This document shows, piece after piece, positions 7,107 through 10,682 of a stretch of DNA of 10,682 nucleotides. The stretch covers positions 1 to 10,682 of the forward strand of contig JBJXGV010000053.1 in NCBI GenBank assembly GCA_046160485.1, written 5' to 3'. The notes beneath the pieces were generated by a model that was not told where the DNA came from, ran no database searches, and saw only the letters and a list, made by a program, of their open reading frames with translations. The DNA is from JBJXGV01 sp046160485 (GTDB lineage: Bacteria > Orphanbacterota > Orphanbacteria > JBJXGV01). Position 1 is the first letter of the stretch, and every line of letters begins with the position of its first letter. The translations under genes were made by a program, and so were the position numbers.

Positions 7107-7955
7107 ATGAAGACACCTCCCATCGCACTCACCATCGCCGGCTCCGATTCGAGCGGCGGCGCGGGCATTCAAGCGGATCTAAAGACGTTCTCCGCGCTCG
7201 GAGTCTACGGCGCGTCTGTGATCACCGCGCTCACCGCGCAGAACACGCGGACGGTCGCGGCGATTCACGACCCGCCCGCCGCGTTCATCGCCGCGCAGAT
7301 CGACGCCGTCTTCGCGGATCTACGCGTCGCGGCAGTGAAGATCGGGATGCTTTCGCGATGCGAGGCAATCGTCGTTGTCGCGGAACGGCTCGTCGCGCAC
7401 GGCGCGAAGAACATCGTTCTCGATCCGGTGATGGTCGCAAAGGGCGGCGCGCGATTGCTCGAAGAGAACGCGGTCGCGGCGCTCCGCGAGCATCTGGTCG
7501 AGCGAGCGCTCGTCGTCACGCCGAATATTCCCGAGGCGGCCGTGCTCATCGGAGAAAGCGTCGAGAACGTGATGAGAGACCCGGAAGCGGCGTGCACGCG
7601 AATCGCGACGCTCGGCGCGCGCGCGGTCGTCCTAAAGGGCGGCCACGGCGTCGGCCCGTCGAGCGACGATCTGCTCTACGACGGACGCGCGTTCACGCGA
7701 TTCAGCGCGCCGCGCAACGCAACGCGCAACACGCACGGGACCGGCTGCACGTTTTCATCGGCGATTGCGGCGCACCTCGCGCTCGGCATGAATCTCGAGG
7801 AGGCCGTGCGCGGGGCGAAGGCATACGTGTCGGCTGCGATCGCCGCGGGCGCCGTACTCGAAATCGGCGGCGGCCACGGCCCGGTCCACCACTTCCATGC
7901 GCTGTGGGCTACTGCGCGCCCGCCTTCCCCACGAAGACCGTCGTCGGAACGATAA
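7107..7955 (+). CDS. thiD: Hydroxymethylpyrimidine / phosphomethylpyrimidine kinase
   Basis: Ribokinase-fold enzyme that phosphorylates HMP to HMP-P and then HMP-PP, the pyrimidine half of thiamin; 282 residues. Motifs in order: AGSDSSGGAGIQAD at 11-24 (substrate site), VKIGML at 78-82, VLDPVMVAKGG at 104-114, TPN with E143 at 138-143, and the family signature GTGCTFSSAIA at 211-221 with C214 and the anion-hole glycines. The usual family end, GHGPVHHFHALW, falls at 256-267. A further 15 residues rich in Pro, Arg and Ser follow. The last 47 bases overlap the end of the convergent DUF1573-like gene, so this tail is probably read-through into antisense coding sequence. No other thiamin gene is present, so it could serve either salvage or a pathway encoded elsewhere. 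The ATG is chosen because the conserved core begins at residue 6; no Shine-Dalgarno is present. Confidence 0.96.
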   Translation: MKTPPIALTIAGSDSSGGAGIQADLKTFSALGVYGASVITALTAQNTRTVAAIHDPPAAFIAAQIDAVFADLRVAAVKIGMLSRCEAIVVVAERLVAHGAKNIVLDPVMVAKGGARLLEENAVAALREHLVERALVVTPNIPEAAVLIGESVENVMRDPEAACTRIATLGARAVVLKGGHGVGPSSDDLLYDGRAFTRFSAPRNATRNTHGTGCTFSSAIAAHLALGMNLEEAVRGAKAYVSAAIAAGAVLEIGGGHGPVHHFHALWATARPPSPRRPSSER

Positions 7956-8934
7956 CGAGCGGCTCCTTCGGGTCGTCCGTCTTCAAGCGAACCTCGCCTT
8001 CGTACGTGCCCGCCTTCCAGCCATCGATGGGCGACAGCGCGACGCGGTAGGAGCGCCCCTCTTCGCCGGGGACGAGACGCGCTGCGAAGCCGGGCACTGT
8101 CGTCGAGAGATCGAGAACGCGGCCGGGCGCGTCGACCGTGCGCTCGCAGAGGAGCATCGGCGGTCTGGCGCTCGAGAAACGCGTGCGCGAGATGTGAAAC
8201 GGATTCGGAACCGCGCGCCAGCGGCCGAGCACCACACCCGAGATCGCGATTCGTAACGTGTCGTTGCGCGCGCCCGCGACGACAACCTCGGCGAAGCACT
8301 CGAAGGCGCCGGCCGGCGCGCGATCGGCAATCGACACGTCGATGACCGTGTGCGCGCCATCCGGCGTGGGACGCGGTGAGACGCGAACGATCGGACTCGT
8401 CGACTTCGCTCCAGCGAATTGCAGGCCCGCGCCGTCGCGCAACGTCAGCGCGATCGCCGCGACTGCGTCGTCGCCCGCGCGCACTTCGCCGACGCGGCGG
8501 CCCGTCAGATCGATCGCATACCACGGCGCGACGTCCGCCTTCACGACGATGACGACTACCGATTCATCGAGCGCGTTGGTCTTGACGATGAGCTTCGTCT
8601 CGAGGAGCCCGGCCTCGGCAGGAGCGAGCGCGATGCGAACGCGAGTCGAGTCGCCGGGAGCGATCGCGGTAGCGCCGGCCTCCGCGGTGACCGCATCCGA
8701 GAACGCGCGCATCTCGATGATTTCGAGCGGCGCGTCGCCGCTACTCGTGACGGCAAGCTCCCGAACGAGGCGTTCCCCCGGCGCCGCCATGCCGAAGTCG
8801 ATGAGGCGCTCGGAGAGCGTGATCGCTGGGGCGGCGGCAGCGCGCGCGGGGAGCGCGAACGCGGTGCACGCAATCGCCGCGAGTACGAGTGCGCCGCGAG
8901 CGACACGGGCGAACGCTCCGAGCCGTCGCGCCAC
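7909..8934 (-). CDS. Secreted DUF1573-like protein with Ig/ASPM-SPD-2-Hydin-type domain
   Basis: A 341-residue exported protein of unknown function. Residues 1-33 look like a Sec signal peptide: basic start ARR, hydrophobic stretch about 14-28, and a PARA/AAAA cleavage zone. Residues 38-135 resemble a DUF1573 / ASH-type beta-sandwich: LIDFGMAAPGERLVRELAV, then GDAPLEII, an APGDSTRVRIAL strand pair, and GLLETKLIVKTNA. The CGCT-type motif of many DUF1573 proteins is missing. The rest is beta-rich and may form two more sandwich domains, ending in GTYEGEVRLKTDDPKEP, again like the end of an ASH repeat. The GTG at 8934 is chosen because it lies 2 bases after the stop of the deoxyhypusine-synthase homologue and gives a normal signal peptide. 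An in-frame extension upstream would only overlap that gene. There is no own Shine-Dalgarno, so translation is probably coupled. Confidence 0.78.
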   Translation of the reverse strand: MARRLGAFARVARGALVLAAIACTAFALPARAAAAPAITLSERLIDFGMAAPGERLVRELAVTSSGDAPLEIIEMRAFSDAVTAEAGATAIAPGDSTRVRIALAPAEAGLLETKLIVKTNALDESVVVIVVKADVAPWYAIDLTGRRVGEVRAGDDAVAAIALTLRDGAGLQFAGAKSTSPIVRVSPRPTPDGAHTVIDVSIADRAPAGAFECFAEVVVAGARNDTLRIAISGVVLGRWRAVPNPFHISRTRFSSARPPMLLCERTVDAPGRVLDLSTTVPGFAARLVPGEEGRSYRVALSPIDGWKAGTYEGEVRLKTDDPKEPLVIVPTTVFVGKAGAQ

Positions 8935-8936
8935 GC

Positions 8937-10061
<1,125 letters not shown>

Positions 10062-10069
10062 GGGCGGCT

Positions 10070-10075
10070 CTCCTT
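10070..10075 (-). promoter_or_regulatory. Shine-Dalgarno of the deoxyhypusine-synthase homologue
   Basis: Minus-strand AAGGAG lies 8 bases before the GTG at 10061. This near-perfect site sets the start about 188 codons inside the longer open frame that extends upstream to 10625. Confidence 0.85.
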
Positions 10076-10124
10076 GGACGGGTTTTGCGAAGCGGTGCGA
10101 ATCGAATCGATCGATGCGGCGATC

Positions 10125-10154
10125 ACGGTAGCACAGCGCGCGACGACGCGACAA
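10125..10154 (-). promoter_or_regulatory. Candidate promoter of the deoxyhypusine-synthase operon
   Basis: On the minus strand TTGTCG (10149-10154, four of six -35 bases) is followed after 18 bases by TACCGT (10125-10130) with an extended-10 TG (TGCTACCGT). Transcription would start near 10118, leaving a leader of about 57 bases with the AAGGAG site. The call is by consensus only. Confidence 0.4.
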
Positions 10155-10195
10155 GCGCGCGGGCGCGCCGGCTGTGCGACGAAGCGCGCGGGCGC
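10153..10195. repeat. 14-bp direct repeat in the divergent region before the RNase R-like gene
   Basis: AAGCGCGCGGGCGC occurs at 10153-10166 and 10182-10195, a 29-bp period. The first copy touches the candidate -35 of the minus-strand operon. The composition is low in complexity, which weakens the case for a specific binding site. Confidence 0.4.
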
Positions 10196-10208
10196 CCAGA
10201 GTGAACGC

Positions 10209-10237
10209 TTTACTTCGCGCGAAGCGGCGCGTAGTTT
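10209..10237 (+). promoter_or_regulatory. Candidate promoter of the RNase R-like gene with a palindrome in its spacer
   Basis: TTTACT at 10209-10214 (four of six -35 bases), a 17-base spacer, and TAGTTT at 10232-10237 form a promoter-like pair. The -10 ends 7 bases before the GTG at 10245, so the transcript would be leaderless or nearly so. The perfect 12-bp palindrome CTTCGCGCGAAG (10213-10224) overlaps the end of the -35 and the spacer, a position where a bound repressor would block RNA polymerase. Confidence 0.42.
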
Positions 10238-10244
10238 CGGTTGC

Positions 10245-10682
10245 GTGAAGAAGCCGCGTGCAAAATCGAAGCGGGACGGCGCGAAGAAGCCGAAGCTCCG
10301 CGCGGGCCGGCGGCTCGGAGGCGCGAACGATCCGCGCGAGCGAATCGTGCGCGACGGCGCGAGCGGCGCTGCGCACTTCGACGAAAGCGAGCGCCTCGAC
10401 CGCGGCGTGATCGACTTCGTGCGGCGGGCGAACGGCGAGCCGATTTCGATCGGCGAGATCGCCGAAGGCCTCGGGTTCGAACGGCATCAAGCGCCGGAGC
10501 TGCGCATCGTCGTCAAGCGGCTCATACGCGAGGGACGGCTCGAGGCGGCGCGCGGCGCGGGGCTGCGCATTCCGGCCGACGGCGGCGCGCGCGGGCATGG
10601 GCGGCGCTCGCACGGACCGCCGCAAGAGGGCGCAGCACCCGCGAAGCCTCCCGGGCGCGGCGCACGGCAGCGCGGCGACGTC
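10245..10682 (+). CDS. N-terminal part of a winged-helix protein, probably ribonuclease R (cut by the right edge)
   Basis: The frame is open from the GTG at 10245 to the window end, 146 residues. Residues 1-25 are a Lys/Arg-rich tail. Residues about 50-110 form a compact winged-helix-like unit: a helix LDRGVIDFVRRANGEP, then ISIGEIAEGLGF, a helix PELRIVVKRLIREGRLEAA, and a wing ending GLRIP. This order matches the HTH domain at the start of RNase R, the 3'-5' exoribonuclease for structured RNA. After it comes a Gly/Pro/Arg-rich linker (111-146). The cold-shock and RNB catalytic domains that would prove the call lie beyond the window. Alternatives are another short winged-helix regulator or a nucleic-acid-binding protein. 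The GTG is preceded by a -10-like element and no Shine-Dalgarno. Confidence 0.55.
   Translation, partial: MKKPRAKSKRDGAKKPKLRAGRRLGGANDPRERIVRDGASGAAHFDESERLDRGVIDFVRRANGEPISIGEIAEGLGFERHQAPELRIVVKRLIREGRLEAARGAGLRIPADGGARGHGRRSHGPPQEGAAPAKPPGRGARQRGDV

Noticed and set aside
8865..8870. Lipobox-like LAAIAC at residues 18-23 of the DUF1573-like protein
   Set aside because: The -3 residue is Ala rather than Leu/Val/Ile, and a better signal-peptidase I site with an Ala-rich run follows about ten residues later.
10097..10114. AATCGAATCGATCGAT-like tract as a repeat or operator in the DHS leader
   Set aside because: It is a short degenerate GATC/GAT run with no second copy nearby and no clear symmetry beyond the ATCGAT core.
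10062..10625. Upstream extension of the deoxyhypusine-synthase frame to 562 residues
   Set aside because: The added sequence is antisense to the winged-helix gene, has no family similarity, and a strong AAGGAG-GTG start exists at 10061.

Overview
The window is a dense, very GC-rich stretch of bacterial chromosome with strong GCG/CGC/GTC codon bias. It holds eight protein genes, two of them cut by the window edges. I see no RNA gene, mobile element, CRISPR array or prophage. The gene content (AddAB, a cysteine dioxygenase, a bacterial deoxyhypusine-synthase homologue, a secreted DUF1573-like protein) fits a free-living, largely aerobic bacterium, possibly from a poorly cultivated high-GC lineage. 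The sequence alone does not let me name a phylum.

Layout: (1) 1-5873, minus strand: a two-gene addB-addA operon for double-strand-break end processing. The genes are joined by a 4-base ATGA overlap, and addA runs off the left edge before its nuclease domain. (2) 5942-6352, plus: a small VOC (glyoxalase/dioxygenase-fold) metalloenzyme, divergent from addB. (3) 6375-6950, minus: a cysteine dioxygenase that keeps the metal ligands, the Cys-Tyr cofactor pair and the substrate arginine of the animal enzyme. (4) 7107-7955, plus: thiD, the HMP/HMP-P kinase of thiamin synthesis and salvage, divergent from the dioxygenase. (5) 7909-10061, minus: a probable two-gene operon of a deoxyhypusine-synthase family enzyme followed after 2 bases by a secreted DUF1573-like protein, whose end overlaps the end of thiD. 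(6) 10245 to the right edge, plus: the N-terminus of a winged-helix protein, most likely ribonuclease R.

Two styles of translation start appear. The dioxygenase and the deoxyhypusine-synthase homologue have clear Shine-Dalgarno sequences and GTG starts. The three plus-strand genes (VOC, thiD, RNase R-like) have none, and instead carry a -10-like hexamer 6-8 bases before the start codon, as expected of leaderless transcripts.

No single new multi-gene system is evident. The best leads are the deoxyhypusine-synthase homologue with its tightly linked secreted partner, the leaderless promoter pattern, and the repeat/palindrome region between the divergent deoxyhypusine-synthase and RNase R-like genes.
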